Assembly: GCA_027038835.1 (NCBI GenBank)
Contig: JALWGC010000006.1
Span: forward strand, 1 to 64,000
Length of the DNA: 64,000 nucleotides
From: Helicobacteraceae bacterium
Lineage (GTDB): Bacteria; Campylobacterota; Campylobacteria; Campylobacterales; Sulfurimonadaceae
Reading direction: 5' to 3'
Shown: positions 52,044 through 61,365 of the stretch, one piece after another
Position numbering within the stretch: position 1 is the first letter of the stretch
Layout of the letters: each line of letters opens with the position of its first letter
Notes under the pieces: model-generated
Database searches by the model: none
What the model was told of the DNA's origin: nothing
Seen by the model: only the letters and a program-made list of their open reading frames with translations
Position numbers and translations under genes: made by a program

Positions 52044-53300
52044 TTAACTCTCATAGTCATTTTTGTATCCGCTTCCGTACTGAAGCTGTGCTTGTTTTGC
52101 AAGAAGCTGCATATGTTGAGAAACGGTATTGCTTTGCGAATTCAAATCTTCGCGAAGCTGTTCGATTATCTCCCGTATTTCATAAGGTAGTTGCTGCAAC
52201 ACCTCTTGGGTTTGTTCCTCTAAAGTTTCGACATACTCTTTGCCTATTTTCTCGAGTTCGAGCGTTATATTCGCTATCGTCGTAGCTACTTTTGCGTACT
52301 CTTTTTCCATTTTTTGAATACGCTCGAGCAAATACGCCGATTTTGCGGAAATATCATCAAGCCCCTCTTTCTCTTTTTCGAGTTTTTCCATCTTTTTCGA
52401 AACAAGCACCATCTGGCGAATCACATACTCGCTTTGTGTTTTGATCGCTTCTATTTTCCCTTCGCTTTCACTCAAAGCGGTTTTGAGTCCCTGAAGGTTC
52501 GTCGAGAAGGAAACGAACTCTTTTTCCATCGCATCGACGACAAGTTGCATTTTTCTGCCGCTTTGACTCACTATCTCGTCGGCGATCTCATTGGAAATAC
52601 CTTTGATACCTCTCAACTCTTTTTTCAGCGACTCCAGCTCATCGACAAGAAGCTTTTTCGTGCCGAGAGTCGATTCCAGATACGACGTGATTTTTTCGAA
52701 TTCCTGCTGATTGGAAATACGAAGCATCTCGATATGTTTATGTACGATTCCATCGAGTTCCGGAAGCTTGAATTCGGTGAAGTTGATAAAAAGCTCCTGT
52801 AACTCTTTGTGCCATTTTCGAAGCTCTTCGAATTTCGAAGCGAATACATGCTGATTTTGCAGAAGCTCTCCAAGGGTTTGAATATCTTCGTTGAACTTCG
52901 AAGCGAACTCTTCACGGACTTTGCGTTCCTCCTTGGCGTACGCGAGCATCCTTTGTTCGAGACTTTCGGTGAACTCTTTGAGTCCATTCAACTCCGAAAT
53001 CAATTCAAGAGTAAATTCATGTTGCAACCTTTCACGCTGCGCTCTTTGTGTTTGGTGCATAATATTGGTGATGATGTAGAGTATGAGCGCTATGAGAAAC
53101 GGGATGAACGAACCTTTTAGAACGAACATGACATCTTGCGAGGATGGAGCGATAATAAAGTGAATCACCGAAGCGATCGCACCGATTCCAAGCAGTAACG
53201 GAGAGTAGTTGATTTTATTTGGTTCTTTGTAAATAGAAATCTGACGAAGAAAGATAAGCCCCATCAAAACAAAAGAGATGAACATATAGATATCGAACAT
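52044..53300 (-). CDS. membrane-anchored long coiled-coil protein
   Basis: A 418-residue protein: three N-terminal TM helices (about 4-19, 32-50, 62-80) followed by some 330 residues of nearly continuous charged helix with heptad Leu/Ile spacing ('LEQRMLAYAKEERKVREEF', 'IKTQSEYVIRQMVLVSKKMEKLEKEKEGL' region). The cytoplasmic coiled coil suggests a structural, tethering or signalling scaffold. No kinase or methyl-accepting signature is visible. First gene of a two-gene unit with the thioesterase. Confidence 0.65.
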   Translation of the reverse strand: MFDIYMFISFVLMGLIFLRQISIYKEPNKINYSPLLLGIGAIASVIHFIIAPSSQDVMFVLKGSFIPFLIALILYIITNIMHQTQRAQRERLQHEFTLELISELNGLKEFTESLEQRMLAYAKEERKVREEFASKFNEDIQTLGELLQNQHVFASKFEELRKWHKELQELFINFTEFKLPELDGIVHKHIEMLRISNQQEFEKITSYLESTLGTKKLLVDELESLKKELRGIKGISNEIADEIVSQSGRKMQLVVDAMEKEFVSFSTNLQGLKTALSESEGKIEAIKTQSEYVIRQMVLVSKKMEKLEKEKEGLDDISAKSAYLLERIQKMEKEYAKVATTIANITLELEKIGKEYVETLEEQTQEVLQQLPYEIREIIEQLREDLNSQSNTVSQHMQLLAKQAQLQYGSGYKNDYES

Positions 53301-53337
53301 ATCGTTTCCTGAATTTATATTCGACTATTGTAACATA

Positions 53338-53964
53338 TTAAAGCACTATCTCCAAAATATCGTTGGGATTTTGCGCTCTAACCTTCCAAACAACATCGCT
53401 TTGAAAACCCCAAGCGGCATATATGGCGTTTATATTCGCGTTTTTCGCTACTTCGATATCTTTTTGATTGTCCCCAACCATCCATGCTACATCACCTCTT
53501 TGGTAGTTACACGCTTGTAGTATTTGAAAAACCATATCGGGATCGGGTTTTGGTTTGGAAATGTCCGCACCCACGATCGAAACGAACATGTTATCTACAC
53601 CCAGATGAGCGAGCATCTTTTTTGCAAACGGTGTTGGTGCATTCGTAGCCACTCCCATCAAGACACCCTTTTCTTTCAATTTTTTCAAAACCTCTTTGAT
53701 CCCCTCGAAAAGATAAGGATGCTCCACACACTGTTTGTGGTAATGCTCTTCGAACAGTACTTTGTCTCGCTCTTGGTATGTTTGGGTACGGTAGAAAATC
53801 CACGCGAGATTACGCTCTTTTTTGTTTATGGCTTTGACTACCTCCTCTTCACTTAGAGGCGGTAGGTTGTGGTTGCGCTCTCGAACGTAGTTCACCGAAA
53901 GAGTTATATCTTTTTTCGAATCTATCAGCGTCCCGTCCATATCGAAAATGACGATTTTTTTCAT
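53338..53964 (-). CDS. HAD-superfamily hydrolase (phosphoglycolate phosphatase-like)
   Basis: A 208-residue phosphatase. Motif I 'IFDMDGTLIDSKKD' (nucleophile Asp8), motif II 'VATNAPTP', motif III Lys in 'ISKPKPDP' and motif IV 'WMVGDNQKDIEVA', with a helical cap between I and II: the Gph/PhnX-like subfamily. Substrate not determined. It overlaps hemH by 4 nt. Confidence 0.9.
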   Translation of the reverse strand: MKKIVIFDMDGTLIDSKKDITLSVNYVRERNHNLPPLSEEEVVKAINKKERNLAWIFYRTQTYQERDKVLFEEHYHKQCVEHPYLFEGIKEVLKKLKEKGVLMGVATNAPTPFAKKMLAHLGVDNMFVSIVGADISKPKPDPDMVFQILQACNYQRGDVAWMVGDNQKDIEVAKNANINAIYAAWGFQSDVVWKVRAQNPNDILEIVL

Positions 53965-54911
53965 CGAAGCTCCAAATATATCGCTTTCAAGGCTTGTACG
54001 AACCCTTCATCGTCGTTTGGGCAGCGAGCCACTTTGTAGCGACTAAAACCAAGCTCTTTGGCTATCTCTGCATACTCCACACCAAGTTCGAAGTCGGTTT
54101 CGGAATTGTCTATCGTAAAAGCGATGGGAAAGATGAGCACTTTTTTGTTTTTTAACAAGCGTAATTTCTCTTCCAAAGAGGGCTCAAGCCACCGCATAGG
54201 TCCTACTTTCGACTGATACGCAAGATGGATACCCGCAAACTCGAGCGCTTCTTGTCGCAGTTTCGCTTTGAGTATCTCTACATGACGCTGGACCTGTTTT
54301 TGGTAAGGGTCCCCTTTGTCGATGATTTTTTGGGGGAGTCCATGTGCTGAAAAGACAAGCTCGAATTCACTTGCATCTTCATCGCCGAGTGCTTCTTGTA
54401 TCTTTTTCACTATGACACGGTTGTACTGCTCGTTTCTGTAGAAGTTACGCACCCAATGAAGTCGCGCATTTCCGCCTGTTTTATCGTACGCTTGTATGAA
54501 ATCTTCCAAAGAGGACTTCGTCGTCGTCGTGGAATACTGCGGATAAAGCGGTATAAGATAGATATCTCGTACATCTTCCTCTTCGAGCCTTTGGCATACT
54601 TCATCGGCAAAAGGCGGAGTGTAGCGCATGGCAAAATCGACTACGACCTCTTCTCCAAGAGCGCTTTGGAGCGAAGCGACAAGGTTTTTCGTATGATCGA
54701 CTATGGGGGACTTCCCTCCAAGCTCTTCATACACCTCTTGTGCCGCCGCTACGCGGCTGTGGACTATCATCCCCCCTATCAATTTACGTAAAAACGCGCT
54801 TTTTGTCGCAAGGATGTTCTCATCGGCGAACATGTTTTTCAAAAACACTTCCACTTCGCTAAGGTCGTTTGGACCCCCCATATTCAAAAGAACTACCGCT
54901 TCTTTTTTCAA
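53961..54911 (-). CDS. hemH: ferrochelatase
   Basis: Inserts Fe2+ into protoporphyrin IX, the last step of haem b synthesis; 316 residues. Signatures: 'VVLLNMGGPNDLSEVEVFL' at the N-terminus, 'YTPPFADEV', 'LIPLYPQYSTTTT', the metal-site 'VFSAHGLPQKIIDKGDPY' and 'FPIAFTIDNSETDFELGVEY'. It sits in a 4-nt-overlap chain (DUF2461, hemH, HAD) downstream of ccsBA, grouping haem production with cytochrome c assembly. Confidence 0.95.
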   Translation of the reverse strand: MKKEAVVLLNMGGPNDLSEVEVFLKNMFADENILATKSAFLRKLIGGMIVHSRVAAAQEVYEELGGKSPIVDHTKNLVASLQSALGEEVVVDFAMRYTPPFADEVCQRLEEEDVRDIYLIPLYPQYSTTTTKSSLEDFIQAYDKTGGNARLHWVRNFYRNEQYNRVIVKKIQEALGDEDASEFELVFSAHGLPQKIIDKGDPYQKQVQRHVEILKAKLRQEALEFAGIHLAYQSKVGPMRWLEPSLEEKLRLLKNKKVLIFPIAFTIDNSETDFELGVEYAEIAKELGFSRYKVARCPNDDEGFVQALKAIYLELR

Positions 54912-55603
54912 CTCTTCACCTTTGTACTTATCTCGTAAACCAAACGCTGTAATGATAGCATATCTTCATACACCCCATAAAGCGTATCGATGAGTTTTTC
55001 CCCATCGCACACCAAAGTGCTACGAAAGGTTTTGTACGTCGCCATACCTTTGTACAACGCAAGATGCGCGTGTTCCATCGTAGCATCGAAACCTCTTGGA
55101 TAGCGCTTGTAAGCGGGTTTTATAGTCTCATACCCTTTTGCGTTTATCTCCTCCAAGACACCAGCCAAACGAGTGCGATTCGTTTCATCTTGCAAAAACG
55201 CTCTATAAGCGTCCAGCATCGGCTTTTCGAACCATCGCACACCCACATAAGCCTGCAGTTCGTTTTTATCGAAATGCATATAAAAAGAGGAACTCTGCAG
55301 CCGTTTACCTCCCCCTTGCCACCAGATAAACCCTATGCGCTCCTTGATAGGGCGCTTGTCGTTACCCATACGCCGAATATCTCTGTAGATGCGAAAAAGG
55401 GAATGGTTGATTTTTGGAGCGAAGGTGATATTTGGCTCGAGTGCCATAAGGTGTTCTCCCATCTCTTGGGCGAACGCTCTAGATGGCTCTAGAATGAAGC
55501 GCTCATACTCGTTTTTATGCGCTTCGAACCACTCTTTGTCGTTGTTTTTGCCGATTTGGTCCAAAAAAGACAGCGCTTCTTTGGGAAAACCGCTAAAGCC
55601 CAT
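54908..55603 (-). CDS. DUF2461 (TIGR02453) family protein
   Basis: A 231-residue soluble protein with the family landmarks 'FPKEALSFLDQIGKNNDKEWFEAHKNEYE' region (6-34), 'KINHSLFRIYRDIRRMGNDKRPIKERIGF' region and 'SSSFYMHFDKNELQAYVGVRW'. The family is widespread but uncharacterised. It begins 1 nt after the ccsBA stop and overlaps hemH by 4 nt. Confidence 0.85.
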   Translation of the reverse strand: MGFSGFPKEALSFLDQIGKNNDKEWFEAHKNEYERFILEPSRAFAQEMGEHLMALEPNITFAPKINHSLFRIYRDIRRMGNDKRPIKERIGFIWWQGGGKRLQSSSFYMHFDKNELQAYVGVRWFEKPMLDAYRAFLQDETNRTRLAGVLEEINAKGYETIKPAYKRYPRGFDATMEHAHLALYKGMATYKTFRSTLVCDGEKLIDTLYGVYEDMLSLQRLVYEISTKVKS

Positions 55604-58600
55604 TTAGCTCTTTTCCATCGAAGCGGAGAATTTGTACGCGCTAAAGAGGAGGAAAAACTCTACGACGATGCCGGCAGCCAAAACGATGGCGTCTTTTTGG
55701 CTGGCATAGGTAGCAAACACGTTTCCACCTTGAAGTACGATAAAAAGAACACTCATCCAAAAATGGTTTTTCGCTCTTTTTGGATGGAATTTCAAGTCTT
55801 TTAGCATCGCCAAAGCGATAGTCAAAAAGAGAATCGTATATGTCAATGGAACGAAATCGGGTACGGGTACGGGATCTCCTTTAGCGTAGGAGTGTAGTCC
55901 CGCCAGATAGTAGTTCACCCCGAAATAGGTCATCAACACCGACGTAAACGCTAACAACGAGATGACGGCATAGTTGAACTCGTTGTAGATAGACTTGATA
56001 AATCGCAAATGCACTACGACCGCATAGACCAAAATCGTCACAAGTGCCCACGTCTCTTTAGGGTCCCATCCCCAGTATCGACCCCAACTCTCGTTCGCCC
56101 AGACACCCCCAAGGAAGTTTCCAAGAGTGAGCATCGCAAGCCCTATCATAAGCCCCATTTCGTTAATGGCGTTTAGCTCGATAATGGAGTTGGAGATTCT
56201 CGAAGCGTTGGTGTCGTTTTTCATAATGTAAAGTACGATCGCAATGAATCCAAGAAGAGCACCAAGCCCCAAAAAGCCGTAACTTGCCGTAATCATCGAC
56301 ACATGGATACTCAACCAATAGGAGTTAAGAACCGGAACGAGGTTGGTAACTTGCGGATTCATCCAGTTTAGATGTGCGACAAAGAGGATAAGCCCCGTAA
56401 GTATCCCCGTAGCCGCCATCGTTATAGGCGATTTTTTCGAGAAAATGAACCCCGCTAGCACACTTGCCCAACCGATGTATATCATAGACTCGTAACCGTT
56501 CGACCAAGGCGCATGACCGCTGATGTACCATCTAAGCCCAAGCCCTATAGTATGGGCAATAAAAAGAACGATGAGTATATAAAGCGTCGTTTTCGCATAA
56601 AACTCTATCTTGAACTGCGGTTTGATGATTTTGACAAAACTCAGTATCAAAAGGATGAAACCTACAAGCAGATATATAGGGTATATCGTCTCGAAAATAT
56701 TGGCATGGTTGTAAAACACCTCCGCTTTTATGCGCTTTTGTGAAGGATAGACCGCTTTACCGTATTTTTTCTGAAAATTTCTGATTTTTTCCAGTATTTT
56801 GTCGGCGTTTTCCCATTTGGAAGTGCGTATCCCCTCATCTACCGCCGTAAAATAGCCAAGTGCGAGCGTTCTAACTTCTTGGGCGTATTGCTGTGGAAAT
56901 GTTTTGAGTGCTTCGATGGTATCGAGCCATTTATTGTTTGGATCGTTTGGAATCGGCCAGATTTTCACTAATGCACCCGTAAAGGTCATGTAAACCACAT
57001 TGACACGTTCATCCACTTTGATAACTTCTTTATCGAACTTGTTTTGCTTCGAAGCCGGTTTTCTCGCCGCTTCGTCTATTTTATCGAGTAGCTTGTATCC
57101 TCTTAGATTTTGCGGGTCTTGAAAAAACTGCGCGAAAGAGACGTATTTCGCATCTTCGGGTGCACCTATGAGGCGGTTTATCTCTTTGTTTTTGGTTCGA
57201 ATAAGGGGCAAATCTTTGTACGCATCGGGGCGAACCATCATACCGAGTACGGCTTGATTGGCGTCTATTGTCTTGCCACCAAACTCAAGAGTCGCGCTTC
57301 TGTGCACTTTAGCGAGTATCTCGACAGCCAACGTATCTACTGGTTTCATCCTCCCTTGAGCATCTTGCACCACAAGAGTCGCGAACTTTTTGGCATGCTC
57401 TTTGGAGATCGATGTAACCACTTTGATCGCTTCTTGAACCGATTTGTCGTCGGCTTTGAGGTTTTGTGCACCGGACAAAAGAACGAAAACGGCGAAGAAC
57501 GCCGCAACCGCTTCCCTTGCATCGCGTGCTTTTTGCGCTTTTTTCAAAAGCTGCGCAAAACGGTGGTTTTTCGAAAAGAGCGACCAGAACATCCCTATTC
57601 CAAGCATCAAATACCCCAAATACGCCCAAATCGTTCCGGGATCGTGATTGACCGAAAGAACGGTTCCTTTTTCGTCTCTATCGTACGAAGCTTGGAAAAA
57701 TCTGTATCCTTTGTAATCGAGAACATGATTCATGTATATCCTATAGGGCATAGTTACGTTATCTTTTTTATCTATCAAAACGACATCGCTTTCATACGAA
57801 GCGGGACTCATAGAACCCGGATAACGCTCGAGTTTGAAATCGACAAGTTTCAACGCAAAAGGCAGCTCGATCTCCTTTGCTCCAAACGCTATGAAAACAT
57901 CCAAACCGTTTAGACTCACTTTTGTCGGATGACTTACGCTTCCTGCACTACCAAAGACTACCGTTTCTTTTTTCTCTCCATCCACATCCACTTCGAAGCG
58001 CAGCGCATCGACGCCGCTTGAGTTCATCTTCATCATCCCCGGAGCCGATTTAGTATCGTTGGAGACGATCTTTTTTGTCGCTTTTGGGTAGTAGCTACGA
58101 AGAACGAACCCCCCAAGCATCGTCGAATAAAGCGTTCTAACGTTGAGCGGTTCATGCGATGAAGCCGCAAGCTCCCCTTTTGATTGATCCGCCATACGAA
58201 AATAGGAAAGCTTCATATCATGCGCCATATACGGCTTGGAATTTTTTATGAAAATCTTGATTGTAGGTTTGTCAAACGTCTGTTTGGAGTCGAAATCTAT
58301 AACGAATGTCCCTGCATCGAAGAAACTCCCCTGTTTAAGCGCTACGGGTACTCCTCTGCCCTGCCCCGTAATCATCAAATCGAGCATCGGCACGCCGTTA
58401 GGGTCGGCAACGAGTTTTTCCACCGCATCGGGGATGTACTCCAAAAGTTTCACGTTCATATGTTTGCCTTCAAACGTGAAGTTTTCTTCGAAACTGTTGT
58501 GTGTACGTTTGGACAGGTAGATTCTGTGGTCGTTTTTGTACTCCTTGTCCCCTTTTTTCACTCCTATTTGGATGTAGTTGTCCGAACTAACAATAATGGA

Positions 58601-58936
58601 GCTCGTCTGCCCTTCACGAATGTGCATAGTCCCTTCATATCCTATATAGCGGGTTATAGCGGCACCGAGTAAAATCACCAAAAAAGCCACATGAAAAATG
58701 AAGATAGGAGCGTTTTTGAGTTTGTACATTTTATATTTGAAAATATTGTACACAAGGTTGAGAGCAAGAAGCCCAAGAAGCACTTCGAACCATCTGGCGT
58801 TGTACACGTCCGCTTTGGCACTCATCGTACCGTAGTCGTTTTCTATAAACGTCGCATATCCTATCGATACGGCGAATACCAGCATCAATACCGCCATCGT
58901 TTTCATCGAACCTATAAAGGAGAGAAGCGTTTTCAT
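55604..58936 (-). CDS. ccsBA: fused System II cytochrome c synthase (ResB-CcsA)
   Basis: A 1110-residue inner-membrane haem lyase that exports haem and attaches it to CxxCH apocytochromes in the periplasm, the fused form typical of Campylobacterota. The N-terminal ResB half has three TM helices near 6-90 and a large periplasmic domain with a fourth TM near 430-450; the C-terminal CcsA half (about 790-1110) has the haem-handling motif 'WGRYWGWDPKETWALV' and flanking His-bearing TM segments. ATG 58936 (MKTLLSFIG) is preferred to ATG 58954 because it starts at TM1. The small cytochrome at 8098-8472 would be a client. Confidence 0.93.
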   Translation of the reverse strand: MKTLLSFIGSMKTMAVLMLVFAVSIGYATFIENDYGTMSAKADVYNARWFEVLLGLLALNLVYNIFKYKMYKLKNAPIFIFHVAFLVILLGAAITRYIGYEGTMHIREGQTSSIIVSSDNYIQIGVKKGDKEYKNDHRIYLSKRTHNSFEENFTFEGKHMNVKLLEYIPDAVEKLVADPNGVPMLDLMITGQGRGVPVALKQGSFFDAGTFVIDFDSKQTFDKPTIKIFIKNSKPYMAHDMKLSYFRMADQSKGELAASSHEPLNVRTLYSTMLGGFVLRSYYPKATKKIVSNDTKSAPGMMKMNSSGVDALRFEVDVDGEKKETVVFGSAGSVSHPTKVSLNGLDVFIAFGAKEIELPFALKLVDFKLERYPGSMSPASYESDVVLIDKKDNVTMPYRIYMNHVLDYKGYRFFQASYDRDEKGTVLSVNHDPGTIWAYLGYLMLGIGMFWSLFSKNHRFAQLLKKAQKARDAREAVAAFFAVFVLLSGAQNLKADDKSVQEAIKVVTSISKEHAKKFATLVVQDAQGRMKPVDTLAVEILAKVHRSATLEFGGKTIDANQAVLGMMVRPDAYKDLPLIRTKNKEINRLIGAPEDAKYVSFAQFFQDPQNLRGYKLLDKIDEAARKPASKQNKFDKEVIKVDERVNVVYMTFTGALVKIWPIPNDPNNKWLDTIEALKTFPQQYAQEVRTLALGYFTAVDEGIRTSKWENADKILEKIRNFQKKYGKAVYPSQKRIKAEVFYNHANIFETIYPIYLLVGFILLILSFVKIIKPQFKIEFYAKTTLYILIVLFIAHTIGLGLRWYISGHAPWSNGYESMIYIGWASVLAGFIFSKKSPITMAATGILTGLILFVAHLNWMNPQVTNLVPVLNSYWLSIHVSMITASYGFLGLGALLGFIAIVLYIMKNDTNASRISNSIIELNAINEMGLMIGLAMLTLGNFLGGVWANESWGRYWGWDPKETWALVTILVYAVVVHLRFIKSIYNEFNYAVISLLAFTSVLMTYFGVNYYLAGLHSYAKGDPVPVPDFVPLTYTILFLTIALAMLKDLKFHPKRAKNHFWMSVLFIVLQGGNVFATYASQKDAIVLAAGIVVEFFLLFSAYKFSASMEKS

Positions 58937-59118
58937 AAATATATAGCCTTTCATTGCTTTTGCTAAAATGAGATGCTTATTCTAATCGAGTTTGACAAAC
59001 GAAAAGTTACAGAAAAGAAAAATTTAAAAACATCAATTTTTCTTATCTTTCAAAACACGTCGTTCGAATTTAAAAATAAATTTACCTAAAAATGAATATT
59101 ATTTTTAAGTATATATGC

Positions 59119-59124
59119 TATAAT
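59119..59124 (+). promoter_or_regulatory. extended -10 promoter of the second efflux operon
   Basis: TGC TATAAT (59116-59124) is an extended -10 box, 43 nt before the ATG, in a roughly 230-bp divergent region (58937-59166) that is very AT-rich and has no other gene. Confidence 0.55.
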
Positions 59125-59166
59125 TTCGCCCATTTATATAAAGCAATCTTTTGGAGGATTTTTCCA

Positions 59167-60609
59167 ATGACACAAAAAAAGTTGAAAATCTTTTTGGGGA
59201 TGTGTTTAACCACATTGTTACTCCATGCCCAAGAAGCGAGCACAACTCCCGCTTTGACTTTGCAGGATGCGCTCGAAATACTCAAAACACAAAACCTCGA
59301 AATCAAAGCTGCCACGCTCGAGGCCGATGCCGCTAAAAAAGAAGCCAAAACGGTTTCGGGAAAAAACTGGGGTAAACTCGACCTTATTCAGGACGTAGCA
59401 CGAAGTAACGATGCCGGAAACGTTTTTGGCTTTAAACTCACTTCAAGAGAAGCAACTTTTGGTGATTTTGGTTTTAGTGAGTTTTTAGGTGGTGTAGGAC
59501 AGGTACTTGGTACTTCCAACGACTTCAATACATTTAAAACATACATGACAAACCCTCAAACAGGGCAACAACTTTTAGATACTGCGCCAACAGACCTCAA
59601 CTATCCCGGGTATCGAAACTTTTTCCAAACGAAACTGAAATACGAAGTGCCCATTTTTACGGGTTTCAAACTCAGCAGTTACGAAGATATCATGAACTCC
59701 ATGGCGAAACTCAAAACACTCGACAAAGAAAAGGTGGAAAAAGAGAAACGCTATCAGCTGAAAAAATCATTTTACAATATGGGGTTGCTCGATGCTTCTA
59801 TCAAACATATGCGAGTAATCCACAAAAACATCGAGATTTTGGAAAACACGACAAAAGAGATGATTCAAGCGGGTTATGCGAAAAACGTCGATTTGCTCGA
59901 AGTTCAAGCGAAAAAGGCGAATGTCGAACGACTCCTTTCCCAAATGGAAGCGAACAAACAACTTCTTTACCATTTCATCAGCTTCTTGCTCAACCAAAAA
60001 GTGGAAAAGATCATCCCGCCTACAGAACCCGTACCGATGCCTTCATATACGGATGAGTATATCTTGACCCACAACCTCGACATAAAAAAAGCATCTACTG
60101 GTTTACATATAACTCAAAAAATGATAGACGCCAGCGAAGCGGACTACTACCCTATGGTAGGAGCGTTCGCGGAAGCCGCAACGGCTGACGACACTTTTTT
60201 AGGAGATGCTTCCGACCATAAAGCCTACACCGTAGGTGCGCGCCTTACATGGAACATTTTCAACGGTGGAATCGACAAAGCGAAAATCGAAAAAGCGAAA
60301 ATCGAAAAGCTCAAAACCGCAGCGCAAGTGGAACTTGCGAAAAAAGGGATCATCTTGCAAGTTGCGAAAATTCGCACACAGATAGAATCGCTCGATTCCG
60401 ACATAGCGAGTTTGAAAAAAGAGCTTGATTTGGCAAATGCGATTTATCAAAACTACGAAGGGCGTTACAAAGAGCAACTCGCTTCGATGAGCGATGTCAT
60501 CATCAAACAATCGCAACAGATCGAAAAAGTTCTCAAACTTCTTCAGGTTCACAACAAAAGAACTGAAAAAATCATAGCACTTGAAAAATTAGCAAACGGA
60601 GACGAATAA
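59167..60609 (+). CDS. TolC-family outer-membrane channel of second efflux operon
   Basis: A 480-residue TolC-type protein. The ATG at 59167 has a GGAGG site 12 nt upstream and begins a signal peptide (MTQKKLKIFLGMCLTTLLLHAQ); the longer open frame upstream lacks both. Two helical/strand repeats follow, with 'LTWNIFNGGIDKAKIEKAKIEKL' in the second half matching the family strand and long coiled-coil helices elsewhere. It heads the operon OMP-MFP-RND, an order opposite to the first efflux operon. Its stop overlaps the next ATG by 1 nt (TAATG). Confidence 0.9.
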   Translation: MTQKKLKIFLGMCLTTLLLHAQEASTTPALTLQDALEILKTQNLEIKAATLEADAAKKEAKTVSGKNWGKLDLIQDVARSNDAGNVFGFKLTSREATFGDFGFSEFLGGVGQVLGTSNDFNTFKTYMTNPQTGQQLLDTAPTDLNYPGYRNFFQTKLKYEVPIFTGFKLSSYEDIMNSMAKLKTLDKEKVEKEKRYQLKKSFYNMGLLDASIKHMRVIHKNIEILENTTKEMIQAGYAKNVDLLEVQAKKANVERLLSQMEANKQLLYHFISFLLNQKVEKIIPPTEPVPMPSYTDEYILTHNLDIKKASTGLHITQKMIDASEADYYPMVGAFAEAATADDTFLGDASDHKAYTVGARLTWNIFNGGIDKAKIEKAKIEKLKTAAQVELAKKGIILQVAKIRTQIESLDSDIASLKKELDLANAIYQNYEGRYKEQLASMSDVIIKQSQQIEKVLKLLQVHNKRTEKIIALEKLANGDE

Positions 60610-61364
60610 TGAAAAAAGCACTACTACTTCTACTTGGACTGGCTCTTTCGCTTATGGCGGAGACTCTTACGCTTTCAGGAAGCGTTATCTCGGATAACCA
60701 GAAAATGATTACAAGCCGTTTTATGGGCTTCGTTACCAATGTATATGTCAGTGAGGGGGATTTTGTCAAAAAAGGGCAGCTACTCTACACTATCGATTCA
60801 CGTGAAATCGACAGCGCGAAAAGACAAGCCGAACTAAGCTTGCAGATGTACCAAAACCAGCTCAACAACGTCAAACTCAACCTTGAACGTTATAAAAGAT
60901 TGTACGCTAAAGACATGGTTTCGAAATACGAAGTGGAAAACCTCGAACTTGCGCTAAAAAACATGCAAGATATGGTGGACATCGCCAAAGCACGTCTGCA
61001 AGAGGTAGAAAACCAGTACAAATACCTTAAAATAACCGCACCTAACGACGGCGTTATCATCGCTAAGAACATCAAAGTTGGTGAAATGGCGATGCCGGGT
61101 ATGCCCGCACTCGTGCTTTCCGATTTGAACGACTTGAAAGTACAAGTAGAAATCGCCGAAAACGACATGAAATCTATCTATGTCGGGAAAAAAGCTATCG
61201 TGGAGATTCCGGCACTCAAACTCAAAGAGATAGGAAAAATCCATGCGATCATTCCAAGCTCGAATCCAATGACCCATACATTCAAAATCAAAGTTTCTTT
61301 CCCGAACAAAACAAAAAAAGTGTATCCCGGAATGTATGCGACAGTCACTATAAAGGCGGACTAA
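60609..61364 (+). CDS. short membrane-fusion protein of second efflux operon
   Basis: A 251-residue HlyD/AcrA-family adaptor, shorter than the ~370-390 typical of drug-pump adaptors. Signal peptide about 1-18 (ALLLLLGLALSLMAE), lipoyl half 'NVYVSEGDFVKKGQLLYTID' (about 40-59), one coiled-coil hairpin (about 62-135), second half 'APNDGVIIAKNIKVGEMAMPG', and a short beta-barrel ending 'YPGMYATVTIKAD'. The membrane-proximal domain seems reduced or absent. Coupled to the gene before it by 1 nt and 1 nt from the pump gene. Confidence 0.88.
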   Translation: MKKALLLLLGLALSLMAETLTLSGSVISDNQKMITSRFMGFVTNVYVSEGDFVKKGQLLYTIDSREIDSAKRQAELSLQMYQNQLNNVKLNLERYKRLYAKDMVSKYEVENLELALKNMQDMVDIAKARLQEVENQYKYLKITAPNDGVIIAKNIKVGEMAMPGMPALVLSDLNDLKVQVEIAENDMKSIYVGKKAIVEIPALKLKEIGKIHAIIPSSNPMTHTFKIKVSFPNKTKKVYPGMYATVTIKAD

Positions 61365-61365
61365 C